Below are positions 27,601-35,826 of a stretch of 64,000 nt of DNA, piece by piece; position 1 is the stretch's first letter; each line of letters begins with the position of its first letter. The DNA is from UBA1205 sp045598105 (lineage in GTDB: Bacteria > Bacteroidota > Bacteroidia > Bacteroidales > WCHB1-69): the NCBI GenBank assembly GCA_045598105.1, contig JAZLLK010000049.1, forward strand, positions 60,760 to 124,759, written 5' to 3'. Made by a program: the position numbers and the translations under genes. The notes beneath the pieces were generated by a model. The model made no database searches. It worked only from the letters and a program-made list of their open reading frames with translations, and was not told the origin of the DNA.

Positions 27601-28035
27601 ACTGATATGGAACTGCTTATACCCGATAGCTATGTGTATGCTTCAGAAGAGCGTTTTTCGCTTTATAAGGAACTTAATACCCTTGCCACCGATGAGGAAT
27701 TAGATCAGTATGAAATTCGCCTGGCCGATAGGTTTGGTGCGGTGCCACCGCAAACACGTGATTTGGTGCTTTCCATGAAAATACGTAACAGAGCCAAACA
27801 GGTGGGATTTGAAAAAATAGTGCTTAAGCAAAATAAATTGATAGGTTATTTTACATCGCAGCAGGATTCTTCGTATTATGAAACGCCGCAATTTCAGCAT
27901 GTGCTTGGCTATATGCAGGCACACCCCCATATATGCCACATGAAAGAAATGCCAGGCAAACTTACGCTTACTATAGATAAAATACATAGTATAGAACAGG
28001 CTATGCAACTGATGGTGGCATTAATGCTGCCATAG
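24682..28035 (+). CDS. mfd: Transcription-repair coupling factor Mfd
   Basis: Mfd removes RNA polymerase stalled at DNA damage and recruits UvrA. The 1117 residues show the UvrB-like N-terminal domains, the RNA-polymerase-interacting domain (about 430-520, PGDYITHIDHGIGQYAGLE), the translocase with Walker A GDVGFGKTE (near 593) and DEEQ box (near 694), helicase motifs through GLDIPNANT and QLRGRVGR, and the C-terminal UvrA-binding domain. Length and motifs are normal. It follows the YiiX-like gene so closely that they share a transcript. Confidence 0.97.
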   Translation: MNIKDLLKVYGQSVKMQHVADLLTQQHTCRVHLHGLKGSAKAFYMAAVAQAVPRMQVCVLPDKESAAFFYGDLEQIYEEQDKEFKSRKVLFFPAKTASSKTDSYNTLLRNTVLQKLVDGNVSIVVSYTEAMAEKVADIKHAANDAIRLQTDQVYDLDALVEQLSQSDFEYSEYVVQPGQFTIRGGLVDVFSYSDEMPVRIEFSGDKIASIRLFDIESQLTQKVLKKVNIISDIQSTLKGEKINVMQLLPANACVWVDDVEACDYALKKAISAAEMQEDESNFIPHVGAEEFKRSMLQYAMVEFGTNYYTQATGEAQFNIQPQLSYNKQFDMLINEWIQHYQQGVVNVFSSANENQSMRVRNIVRDMLASDTYTRAYSNEVLQQMEQNMVQYVNYSLHEGFTDDDNKLALYTDHQVFNRYHRYKIEDKYKKNESLSLKELYDLKPGDYITHIDHGIGQYAGLEKIDVGGKQQEAIKIIYKGNDVLYISIHSLQRIAKYSGKDGMEPTLNRLGSNAWNKVKEKTKSRVKQLVFDLAQLYAERKSADGFAFSPDNYMQNELEASFIYEDTPDQMKATADVKKDMEAACPMDRLICGDVGFGKTEIAVRAAFKAVCDNKQVAILVPTTVLALQHYNTFRDRLAHFPCSVDYVNRFKSAKQQKEALQKLKEGKLDIIIGTHRLLGKDVEFKDLGLLIVDEEQKFGVGAKEKLRRMKVNVDTLTMTATPIPRTLQFSLMGARDISIMRTPPLNRYPIETSVRVYSDEVLFQAIEYEVFRNGQVFVVHNRVQNIMDIANLIQARFPHHRVAVGHGQMEGDKLEKIMMDFIDGYYDILVSTTIVESGLDIPNANTIIINEAQNYGLSELHQLRGRVGRKNKKAFCYLLTPPKSMLSDVARKRLDAIEEYADIGSGFNIAMRDLDIRGAGNLLGAEQSGFITEIGYEMYQKILQEAIAEMQAETAIGDGTQEVCYVRECAIETDMELLIPDSYVYASEERFSLYKELNTLATDEELDQYEIRLADRFGAVPPQTRDLVLSMKIRNRAKQVGFEKIVLKQNKLIGYFTSQQDSSYYETPQFQHVLGYMQAHPHICHMKEMPGKLTLTIDKIHSIEQAMQLMVALMLP

Positions 28036-28054
28036 AAAAAAATTTTTTTGTTTT

Positions 28055-28085
28055 TTTGTTCATGTTAAAAAAAATGTTATCTTTG
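28055..28085 (+). promoter_or_regulatory. Full Bacteroidota promoter: TTTG, 19 bases, TATCTTTG
   Basis: A -33 TTTG box (28055-28058) and a -7 TATCTTTG box (28078-28085) at canonical spacing. It drives the M28-like gene after a leader of about 105 bases. Confidence 0.75.
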
Positions 28086-28197
28086 CATTGTCGTTAATAT
28101 GGATATTTTATAGTAATGATATGAATTATTATTACGTAAAGTATTGTATAACACATTACAACTACAAATAATACAAACAAACAAAAAACTCAGTCTT

Positions 28198-29538
28198 ATG
28201 AAAAACTTCATCGTAACATTGTTAGCAGTAGCTATGTGCATAGGTAGCATAGCAAACGAACGTTCCTACAAGGTAGGAAACGTAAGTAAGCACGTAAAGT
28301 ATTTATCGGGTCATTCCTGTGCCGGTCGTCAGGCAGGAACTGCCGGGTTTAAAAGGTCGGTAGAGTATGTTTCCGCCGGTTTTGAAGCCGGAAAATTACT
28401 CCCGTTGTCGTATAATTACACTAATGAGGTGCCCATGTCTGTAGCAGAAGTGAGCGAAGCTGACGTTAATATTCATTGTGACAATCAAAACATTAATTAT
28501 CAGTGGGGTTTTGATTTTGTGGTAATGAATTTTTCAGGTTCTAAAAATGTATATGCGCCCATGGTTTTTTGCGGTTATGGATTGGATATGACATTCTATA
28601 GTGATTATGCCGAAGTGGATGTAGAAGGCAAAGTAGCCGTTATTATGGAAGAAATTCCTTCATTTTTGCGTAGCAGGGTGCCTGAATTATATAAAACACT
28701 CTATAGCAGAGCACTCAATGCCAAGTTAAAGGGTGCTGTAGGTGTTATGTTTGTGGCAGACTATGTGTATTTTGATGAGCACATAGCTCCTGATATGACA
28801 GCTGATACCCTTCAGCTTATGTGTGATATGCCTATAGTGCGTATTACTTACGAACAGGGTGAAAAGTTATTACAAAATGAAGAAGATGAACTTCCAATAG
28901 TGCTGAACACTATTCGTCTTACCCGTGATTCCAAGTCGTTTGATATGCGTAGCATGGCCAAAATAGACGTAGAAAAAAAGTACGTGCAGCACTCTGTTAC
29001 TAAGGATGTATATGCTCAGGTAAAAGGTACCGATAGTGAAGACAGCTCTTTTATATTGGTAGTAGCTAATTTGGACCATGTAGGCATGCAGAATAATAAA
29101 ACATTCTCATGTATGAATGATGATGTGTTTGCCGCCTCACTACTTATGGAGTTGGCCAGAGTGTATGGTCAAAATCCTCAAAGAAAAACCATAGTATTTG
29201 CGCTTAATGGTATGTCTCAGCCTAATGATGATGTAGCTTTGATGCTCCAGCGTATGCCTAATCAATCGTGTGAAGCGGTATTATATTTGCACAATATTTG
29301 CTATAATACAAGTGTTACCATACAAGGTAATCAATTGGCTGAAGGTAGCATGCAAGCATCGGGTGTAAATTATACATGTAATGATAATTTATTCACCGAA
29401 TCGTTGTCATGCAAGCAAATATTAATGGGTAGCACCTCTAATAATAATTATGTGCCCTCTATTAAAACCGTTACAAACGAGCAGTACGAGTTGGCCTTGC
29501 AGGTAGCTGATAACATGATACAAGCATTGTCAAAATAA
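28198..29538 (+). CDS. M28-like secreted protein lacking metal and catalytic residues
   Basis: This 446-residue protein has a signal peptide (1-20), a PA-like insert (about 115-235, VFCGYGLD...VEGKVAVIM) and an M28 aminopeptidase-type core (about 280-446). The core motifs are altered. The usual A-H-L-D-H-L-G reads A-N291-L-D-H-V-G, so the first zinc histidine is Asn. The NDD aspartates (308-309) remain. The G-E-E general-base motif reads G338-M-S. It is therefore probably an inactive peptidase that binds a ligand or partner. The start at 28198 was chosen because the upstream in-frame ATG at 28144 lacks a signal peptide. Confidence 0.8.
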   Translation: MKNFIVTLLAVAMCIGSIANERSYKVGNVSKHVKYLSGHSCAGRQAGTAGFKRSVEYVSAGFEAGKLLPLSYNYTNEVPMSVAEVSEADVNIHCDNQNINYQWGFDFVVMNFSGSKNVYAPMVFCGYGLDMTFYSDYAEVDVEGKVAVIMEEIPSFLRSRVPELYKTLYSRALNAKLKGAVGVMFVADYVYFDEHIAPDMTADTLQLMCDMPIVRITYEQGEKLLQNEEDELPIVLNTIRLTRDSKSFDMRSMAKIDVEKKYVQHSVTKDVYAQVKGTDSEDSSFILVVANLDHVGMQNNKTFSCMNDDVFAASLLMELARVYGQNPQRKTIVFALNGMSQPNDDVALMLQRMPNQSCEAVLYLHNICYNTSVTIQGNQLAEGSMQASGVNYTCNDNLFTESLSCKQILMGSTSNNNYVPSIKTVTNEQYELALQVADNMIQALSK

Positions 29539-29544
29539 TAATAG

Positions 29545-30258
29545 ATGTCTGCAATATTTCAGTTTAAGCAGTTTGCGGTTACACACGATAAGTCCACCAT
29601 GAAAGTGGGTACTGATGCTATGTTATTAGGAGCATGGGCTCGCATACCAAGCTCCTGTAGCCTGGCATTGGATATAGGTACAGGTAGCGGTGTGGTGGCA
29701 TTAATGATAGCCCAGCGATGTAAGGCTGAAATATGTGGAGTAGATATACATGGTGCTTCCATAGAGCAGGCTGTGGATAATGCAATATGCTCACCGTGGG
29801 CTTCCAGAATGCATTTTAAGCAAGGTGATATACGTGAAGTGGATTCGTACATGCGACATACATTTCAGCTTATAGTGTCCAATCCTCCATTTTTTAATGA
29901 TTCATTGCATTCGCCTCAGCCGAGTAGAAATATAAGTAGGCATACCGATACGCTTACGTATGCCGAATTGGCATACGCAGTAAGTGAGTTATTAGCTGTA
30001 AATGGTACATTCAATGTAATATTGCCTGCCGATACAGCCTGCCTTATGGAGCAAAATATGCTGCATTATGGCTGCTATTTGCATAGAAAGTGCGTGGTAT
30101 ATCCCAAGCAGGGTAAGCCTGCGCATCGCGTGCTTATGGAATATGGTAACTATAAACTTGAAAAGGTAGTGCATGAAAGCTTGTGCATACGTAGCAGTGG
30201 TGGAGATTATACTATGGAATATCGCTTGTTAACACAAGATTATCATATTATATTCTAA
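29545..30258 (+). CDS. trmN6: tRNA1(Val) adenine-37 N6-methyltransferase TrmN6 (YfiC)
   Basis: A 237-residue class I methyltransferase. The N-terminus FQFKQFAVTHDKSTMKVGTDAMLLGAW is the family opening (landmarks FKQFAV and MKVGTDAMLLG). The SAM-binding loop is DIGTGSGVVALMIAQ and the amino-methylating motif is SNPPFF near residue 114. Family members make m6A37 in tRNA1(Val). It begins six bases after the M28-like gene and is likely expressed with it. Confidence 0.9.
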   Translation: MSAIFQFKQFAVTHDKSTMKVGTDAMLLGAWARIPSSCSLALDIGTGSGVVALMIAQRCKAEICGVDIHGASIEQAVDNAICSPWASRMHFKQGDIREVDSYMRHTFQLIVSNPPFFNDSLHSPQPSRNISRHTDTLTYAELAYAVSELLAVNGTFNVILPADTACLMEQNMLHYGCYLHRKCVVYPKQGKPAHRVLMEYGNYKLEKVVHESLCIRSSGGDYTMEYRLLTQDYHIIF

Positions 30259-30379
30259 CGGATTGAAATGTGAGTGCTCAAGTATAGTTAAAGTGCTAAC
30301 ATATACAATTATTGCCGTAAGGAGTCATGGTGCTAATGAGCATATTGTCCTATAGCAATGTCTTTTTAGATGTGTATAT

Positions 30380-30428
30380 AACTAAGCCGGATAAAATGCC
30401 TGTATCGGCAAGTTTATCCGGCTTTTTT
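30380..30428. terminator. Bidirectional terminator between convergent genes
   Basis: AAGCCGGATAAA pairs with TTTATCCGGCTT around a 17-base loop, and T runs follow on the plus strand. Confidence 0.8.
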
Positions 30429-30446
30429 TGCTTTAGTTGTTATATA

Positions 30447-32567
30447 CTATTGTATTGTTACTTTGCGGGTAGTGGTACCGTTAGAAGTGTTTATTTTCAA
30501 TAAATACATACCTTTTGCCATATTGCTTACATTAATAGTTGCCCGGCTATTATTAGTAGTGGTTACTGCGACCTGTTCACCCAATACATTGTAGAGGGTA
30601 AGGGTGGCGTTTTCACCATTAATGGTGTTTACATTTATGTGAAGTAGGCTGTTGGCGGGGTTAGGATATACATTTATGGAACCGAAACCGGCGTTGGCTT
30701 CGTTAATGTTTACATTGTCTATCCATTCTATTTCCCAACCGGTACCGGTTTCATAGTTATCGGATAGGAATTTTACATATACAGCATTGGAATTTACTAC
30801 ATATATGGAATCCAATGTCGGTTTTTTATCGTTAGAGAAGCGGTATTGGCCATGAGTAGGGTATTTCATTTGAGCGCCTACGGAGCTGCCCTGACGCATT
30901 AGTTCTATCATATCCCCCTGACCAAGGTCGAATTTTTTGAATATAATGCCTACCTGTTCGGGAGCGGTAGAAGGAGCTATAGTCCAGTAGCATGAAATAT
31001 CTTTATCATATTGGGCGCCTTCGCTACCATTGGTAATAGAGCCACAGGCGGCTGTTTGTTTGGTAGGATTGGTAGAGGTGGAGCAGTATCCTTTAGATTG
31101 TTTGGTAGAGGTGTAGGTAAAGCGGAATCCTTCACGGGTAGAGTCACTATTGGTGGTGAAGGTAATAAAGGCTTCGTTACCTGAAATATTGCATGTGGTA
31201 CCTTTGTTTACGTCACCTGAGTAGGTGGCTTTTAGTTTGGACTCGTCAGCGCAGTTGCCTTGGTATATTTTTACTACGTCATAGCCCATTTCGGTAGCCA
31301 ATGCTGCTACTGTAAGGGTGATGGAGGTAGTATTTTCACCCGGTGATATCAGCCATGAGCAGTTGGTATTGTTTCTATAGTTGATACGGCAACTTCCATC
31401 GTCAAATGATCCGTTGGAGGCGGTAAGTGTTTTGGTGCCGGTGAAAAAGTTGGTGGTATCGGTGCGGGGGCGTATGCCGAATATACCCATATTGTTCAGC
31501 GTATAGCCGTCCATATTGCTAATGGCGAAAAAAGAGTTATTGTAGCCGCCCCATCCCCAATTAATGTGGAGGTAGTCGTTAGCATCGTAACCATCGCATA
31601 TAAAGGCGTGGCCGGCGTGAACGCCGCTACCGCCATTATTGGCGCTATAGTATACAGGACAATTTTGGTCTATTTCTTCTTTTAACATTTTTATCCATTC
31701 CGTATCATTGTATCCGCTTTTGCTTTTGGCATTGGTAGTAGTGGAATATAGGAATCGGCCTCTTAAGGCTGTAACCACATTGGCTGATTGGCTGCCGGAT
31801 CCGTCAGGACCATAGTCCATTTCTACCGATACACCGCAATGGTATATAAGGCGAGCTACAGCATCGTTATAATTGGTAACATCATCGGTCATGGCATTAT
31901 AATTATAGGTAGTAGCACCATAATTGGCTGTTTGCTTGCCATATTGTTCCGATATGTATGAGCTGATACCATAGCCGTTTTGAGGATAGCGGTGATAGTA
32001 TATAATTTGAGCCATGGCTACTGCTACGCAGCCGTTAGGGGTGTGAAAATCGTAACCGTTTGGAGCGTCTATTTCATCGGGACATAATGAATTGTAGTAT
32101 TTATCCTGATTCCATTCGCTAGTGAGCAGTATTTTGCTGGTTCCATTGGCTTTTTGTACTTTGTTGGTTGCAAGGTTAGCCCATTCTTTGGCTACCTGTT
32201 CGTCAGCAGGTAAATTTTGACGGCGTATGTCTGATATTTTATGCTCGTACATGCTTACAAAGTCATCACATGCGGGTATTTTATTCAATATATATTCATT
32301 GGTGAGGGAGTAGCCTAATATGGGGTTCATGCGATTATCGGCAGCTACCAATACAAAACCACCATTGGTGAAGTTGATGACATAATATACAGGTTCATTA
32401 TCGGCATTGCACTTGGATTGTACATTGGCAATAGAGGTAGAGTGGTTGCGGTCCATAGCTTTTATGTGATTTTGAGCTATGGTTGTAGCGGTGTTTACGT
32501 CAACGTGTTGACCAAAAACAAAAGCCGCTATTAACAGCATGCTTAATGTTAAACCTAACTTTTTCAT
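30447..32567 (-). CDS. T9SS-exported C10-family cysteine protease (streptopain-like)
   Basis: A 706-residue secreted protease. It has a signal peptide (1-19), a Spi-like propeptide (about 22-125), and a C10 catalytic domain with C180 in the TPNGCVAVAMAQ motif and H320 in GVHAGHAFICDGYD, followed by the HINWGWGG motif (334-341). Two CUB-like beta domains (about 375-490 and 490-600) and a T9SS sorting domain (about 630-706, YPNPANS to KGMYLLKI) complete it. The layout matches interpain and other Bacteroidales C10 enzymes, which degrade host or dietary proteins. Confidence 0.93.
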   Translation of the reverse strand: MKKLGLTLSMLLIAAFVFGQHVDVNTATTIAQNHIKAMDRNHSTSIANVQSKCNADNEPVYYVINFTNGGFVLVAADNRMNPILGYSLTNEYILNKIPACDDFVSMYEHKISDIRRQNLPADEQVAKEWANLATNKVQKANGTSKILLTSEWNQDKYYNSLCPDEIDAPNGYDFHTPNGCVAVAMAQIIYYHRYPQNGYGISSYISEQYGKQTANYGATTYNYNAMTDDVTNYNDAVARLIYHCGVSVEMDYGPDGSGSQSANVVTALRGRFLYSTTTNAKSKSGYNDTEWIKMLKEEIDQNCPVYYSANNGGSGVHAGHAFICDGYDANDYLHINWGWGGYNNSFFAISNMDGYTLNNMGIFGIRPRTDTTNFFTGTKTLTASNGSFDDGSCRINYRNNTNCSWLISPGENTTSITLTVAALATEMGYDVVKIYQGNCADESKLKATYSGDVNKGTTCNISGNEAFITFTTNSDSTREGFRFTYTSTKQSKGYCSTSTNPTKQTAACGSITNGSEGAQYDKDISCYWTIAPSTAPEQVGIIFKKFDLGQGDMIELMRQGSSVGAQMKYPTHGQYRFSNDKKPTLDSIYVVNSNAVYVKFLSDNYETGTGWEIEWIDNVNINEANAGFGSINVYPNPANSLLHINVNTINGENATLTLYNVLGEQVAVTTTNNSRATINVSNMAKGMYLLKINTSNGTTTRKVTIQ

Positions 32568-32602
32568 TTTTTTCTTTTTTTTGATTAAAACGGATTTTGT
32601 CG

Positions 32603-32639
32603 ACTAAAAAAAAGATTGGCACTAAGGTGCCAATCTTTT
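32603..32639 (-). terminator. Terminator of the beta-propeller gene
   Basis: AAAGATTGGCACC pairs with GTGCCAATCTTT on the minus strand and runs into T residues. Confidence 0.8.
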
Positions 32640-32656
32640 GTATGTATTTTCATGTA

Positions 32657-35503
32657 TTATTTTTGTACTACTAATTTAATAGATTTATTGTCATTGGCTG
32701 TGCGGAGGTTAATAATGTATATACCGTTTGCCATGTTAGAGCAATCTATGTTTTCGGTATAAGTGCCTGCTGTCATGGTGCCCATGTTTTTGGTGCTTAC
32801 CATTCTGCCGGTAATGTCATATACATTAATATTTACCTGTTCATCGCTTGCTAATTCAAATGCTAAAGTAGCCATATTGTGGGTGGGGTTAGGATATACC
32901 ATTAAGTGGTTTTCCTGCATTTGTTGTGAAGCAAAGTGATTTTCTTCTATAGCATTGAAGTAGGTACTGTCAATGAATATGCCCAAACCATGAGTAGCAG
33001 CGTAGATATTACCGTAGTTAGATACGCCGGGGAATGCTATTTTTACGCTTGAACCATCAGCGGAATAGGTGATAGATTGGTTGTTAGGGAAGTATTGGTT
33101 TTGTTGTGCCAACTTGAATACGGGTATTTTTACATTAATACCATTATTATAGAGTGTCCATGTAGGCATGGAGGAAGTGAAGTTTTCGGTTTTATATATA
33201 CCTACTTCTGTGCCCAAATAGGCTATGTCAGAGTTGGAGCATTCTACTAATGTAGTGTAAACAGCTACATTTTCAGGAATACCTTCACCTTCTTTTATTT
33301 CTTCTATTACGGTGCTTTCATCAGCGGTAAGAGCATTGGTAATAGCATTGATACGATAGTAACCCAATCCGTCACCATTGGTGGTGTATATTAAGGTATT
33401 GTTGTCTTGAGGATCTAATGCTATAGATAATACATCCACACCTGATATTTCGGTTAACAGGGGAGTGGTGGTTAACATACGGCGGTCATTGTCGGTGGTA
33501 AAAGCAGCTTCAGGGTCATATACGTGTTTTGATACGTCTATTTGCTCGGGAGTGCGGTATTGGTCAAAACCGGATACTCTATATATGGCGTAGTTAGCCA
33601 AATTACCTACATATTTGCGGGTGAGTATGAATAAGTCATTACCATCATTGCTAACCTTGATATCCATGGCCTGTTCGGTAGAGTCATTGGTACGGAATAT
33701 ACATATGAATTCAGGTGTGTGTGAAAAATCCAAAGCCTGAGTTGTCATATACACGGGAGCACCTACAGCTATATTGGAGCCTTTGGCATATTTGTGAGGA
33801 CCGCCGCCTATGAATAAGCGGGAGGTGATAATATCTTGAACTTTAATGGTGTCTTCATTACGGTTCAGTGTTTTGGAGCCGGTATACACATAGTGGATAG
33901 GGTAGTTATTACGTTGGCTTTTTACGCAAATGGTATCACCTGTATTGTATGTTTTGTCTATAATGAATTCCACGCTGTCTATGCTGTTAAGGTCATTTAT
34001 TGATTCCCACATAACCATAGGAGTAACTCTGGCATCACAATAGTTTTTGGTCATATTGTTTTCATCAGGGTGCCAACGGGGGTATTTACCGCTTTTAGCC
34101 ATAATGGTGGATATTTCTTCATTATTGCCGAACCATTCTACAGGTGTTTGGGCATCACTGTTAGCACTGGCCTGACGATAGCAGTAACCATAGTATCCGG
34201 TGTAGAACAAAGCTTCGGTTTTAATATAAGAGAATATAGCGTTACCGCCGTCACCTTGAGGGGTGCTTATTTCATTAGCATGCTTGGTGGTGCTGCGAGG
34301 ATTAGCCAAATAGGCTATACCGCCGTTTTTCACACCGCTCATAAAACGTCCGTCATTAGCTATAGCCAATGTATAGGCCTGCATAGTGGCAAAGTAGTTG
34401 TTTTTGGCAGCCCATGCACCATCATTTGATGATTTAAGTATACCGTTTTGGGTGCAAAGGTATTTGTCATCACCACTTATTACAAAATCATATAAATATA
34501 TGGTAGAACTGATGCTGTTCCAGTTGAAATAATTTTCGGCACTGTACTCTTTACCTGCATAGAAAGCTCTGCCACCCACAAATATGGTAGTGGAATCTTT
34601 AGGGTCCACTATTATTTGGTTGCAGGCTATACCTGAAGTACCGCCTATAGGGTCAATTAAGCCGCCAATGGGGCAAATACTTCTCCAAGTAGCACCGGCG
34701 TCTTTGGATTGATATACACCATAGAACATGCCATTAGAATCAGCTAATAATGCGTATACCATGGTGGGGCAGGTGGGAGCTACGGCCAAACTTATTCTGG
34801 CGGCATTCGTTGGAAGTTTGGTTTTACTGCATACCGAAGTGAATGTTTTACCTGCATCGGTAGAAATAAATGCGTCAGCTTTACCGGCTGCATTACAATA
34901 TGTTACCACATCGCCAATTACGTTTACGTCAGTACATTTAACTGCATTGCCTATAGCTGTAAATGATGTGCCGTTGTCTGCCGATACCTTTAAGCCTTCT
35001 GAGGTAGCTACATATAATTTATTATTAGCGGCATCGTAGGCCATGGCATTTACGGCTTCCCATTCTTCCGTATTGGCTAACTGGGTAAAACTGGCACCGC
35101 CATCGGTGGATTTATACAAACCATCACCTTTAAGGCCATAATTGCTATATGCATTGGTAACACCGGGAGTTGCAAAACCGGAAGCACCGGGTATTAATCC
35201 GTCACCTGTGCCTACATATAATGCACCGCTATTATCCTGAGCTATGGCAGCTACAGCAGCTGAACCGTTAAAAGCTGCATTTCGGGCCCATGTGGAACCA
35301 CCATTACTTGATACCCATAAGCCGCTACCGGCAGCACCGGCATAGAGCTTTAATGAGTTATCTTTATCCACACACACGGTGAGTGTACGACCTGATATGT
35401 TTGCCGGACCTATGGACGTCCAACCATTACCTGTTTTTTGTGCCATACTGCTGAGCACAATACATAAGGACATACCTAATAAAATGTACTTACTTGTCTT
35501 CAT
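32657..35503 (-). CDS. T9SS-exported beta-propeller (BNR/sialidase-fold) protein
   Basis: A 948-residue secreted protein with signal peptide (1-21) and many Asp-box-like repeats, such as SSNGGSTW, STDGGASF, SADNGTSF, STDAGKTF and SKDAGATW across residues 65-280. These build a six- or seven-bladed propeller of the sialidase/VPS10 type. A middle region of unknown fold is followed by more beta strands and a T9SS sorting domain (about 870-948, VYPNPTHN to NGIYIINL). No sialidase arginine triad was recognised, so it is more likely a binding or structural surface protein. It is transcribed in the same direction as the C10 protease gene but is separated from it by a terminator. Confidence 0.85.
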   Translation of the reverse strand: MKTSKYILLGMSLCIVLSSMAQKTGNGWTSIGPANISGRTLTVCVDKDNSLKLYAGAAGSGLWVSSNGGSTWARNAAFNGSAAVAAIAQDNSGALYVGTGDGLIPGASGFATPGVTNAYSNYGLKGDGLYKSTDGGASFTQLANTEEWEAVNAMAYDAANNKLYVATSEGLKVSADNGTSFTAIGNAVKCTDVNVIGDVVTYCNAAGKADAFISTDAGKTFTSVCSKTKLPTNAARISLAVAPTCPTMVYALLADSNGMFYGVYQSKDAGATWRSICPIGGLIDPIGGTSGIACNQIIVDPKDSTTIFVGGRAFYAGKEYSAENYFNWNSISSTIYLYDFVISGDDKYLCTQNGILKSSNDGAWAAKNNYFATMQAYTLAIANDGRFMSGVKNGGIAYLANPRSTTKHANEISTPQGDGGNAIFSYIKTEALFYTGYYGYCYRQASANSDAQTPVEWFGNNEEISTIMAKSGKYPRWHPDENNMTKNYCDARVTPMVMWESINDLNSIDSVEFIIDKTYNTGDTICVKSQRNNYPIHYVYTGSKTLNRNEDTIKVQDIITSRLFIGGGPHKYAKGSNIAVGAPVYMTTQALDFSHTPEFICIFRTNDSTEQAMDIKVSNDGNDLFILTRKYVGNLANYAIYRVSGFDQYRTPEQIDVSKHVYDPEAAFTTDNDRRMLTTTPLLTEISGVDVLSIALDPQDNNTLIYTTNGDGLGYYRINAITNALTADESTVIEEIKEGEGIPENVAVYTTLVECSNSDIAYLGTEVGIYKTENFTSSMPTWTLYNNGINVKIPVFKLAQQNQYFPNNQSITYSADGSSVKIAFPGVSNYGNIYAATHGLGIFIDSTYFNAIEENHFASQQMQENHLMVYPNPTHNMATLAFELASDEQVNINVYDITGRMVSTKNMGTMTAGTYTENIDCSNMANGIYIINLRTANDNKSIKLVVQK

Positions 35504-35581
35504 TCTTTGTTATTATTAATTATCTAATACTTTATCAATCAATATGTTCGGTAAAAACACACTTCTACCATTTACACGATG

Positions 35582-35589
35582 CAAAGATA
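35582..35589 (-). promoter_or_regulatory. -7 box TATCTTTG for the beta-propeller gene
   Basis: The complement of CAAAGATA, 79 bases upstream of the start. Confidence 0.7.
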
Positions 35590-35826
35590 CATTATTATTC
35601 TATGCAATACACATTTTTTTTATTTTTTTTTCAAATAGTTGAATGTCACTATTATAAATACCGTAGGAAAAAATGAAAATGAAATTATTAAAACTGCCTT
35701 TTTGTCGTGAAAAAGGTACGCATGAAAGATGAATTCGGACATTATGTCATAAAAATGAGGGTTGGAACAGGTTTTGATAAATGGTGTTATGTGCAATTAA
35801 CAAATAAAACAGAAAGGAAAAAAAAC

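Noticed and set aside
35738..35748. GACAT-T-ATGTC as a heat-shock operator for clpB
   Set aside because: It is a single short palindrome without a known matching regulator. Chance occurrence is likely.
35707..35826. Longer start for ClpB
   Set aside because: The 40 added residues do not match ClpB, and family length fits the start at 35827.
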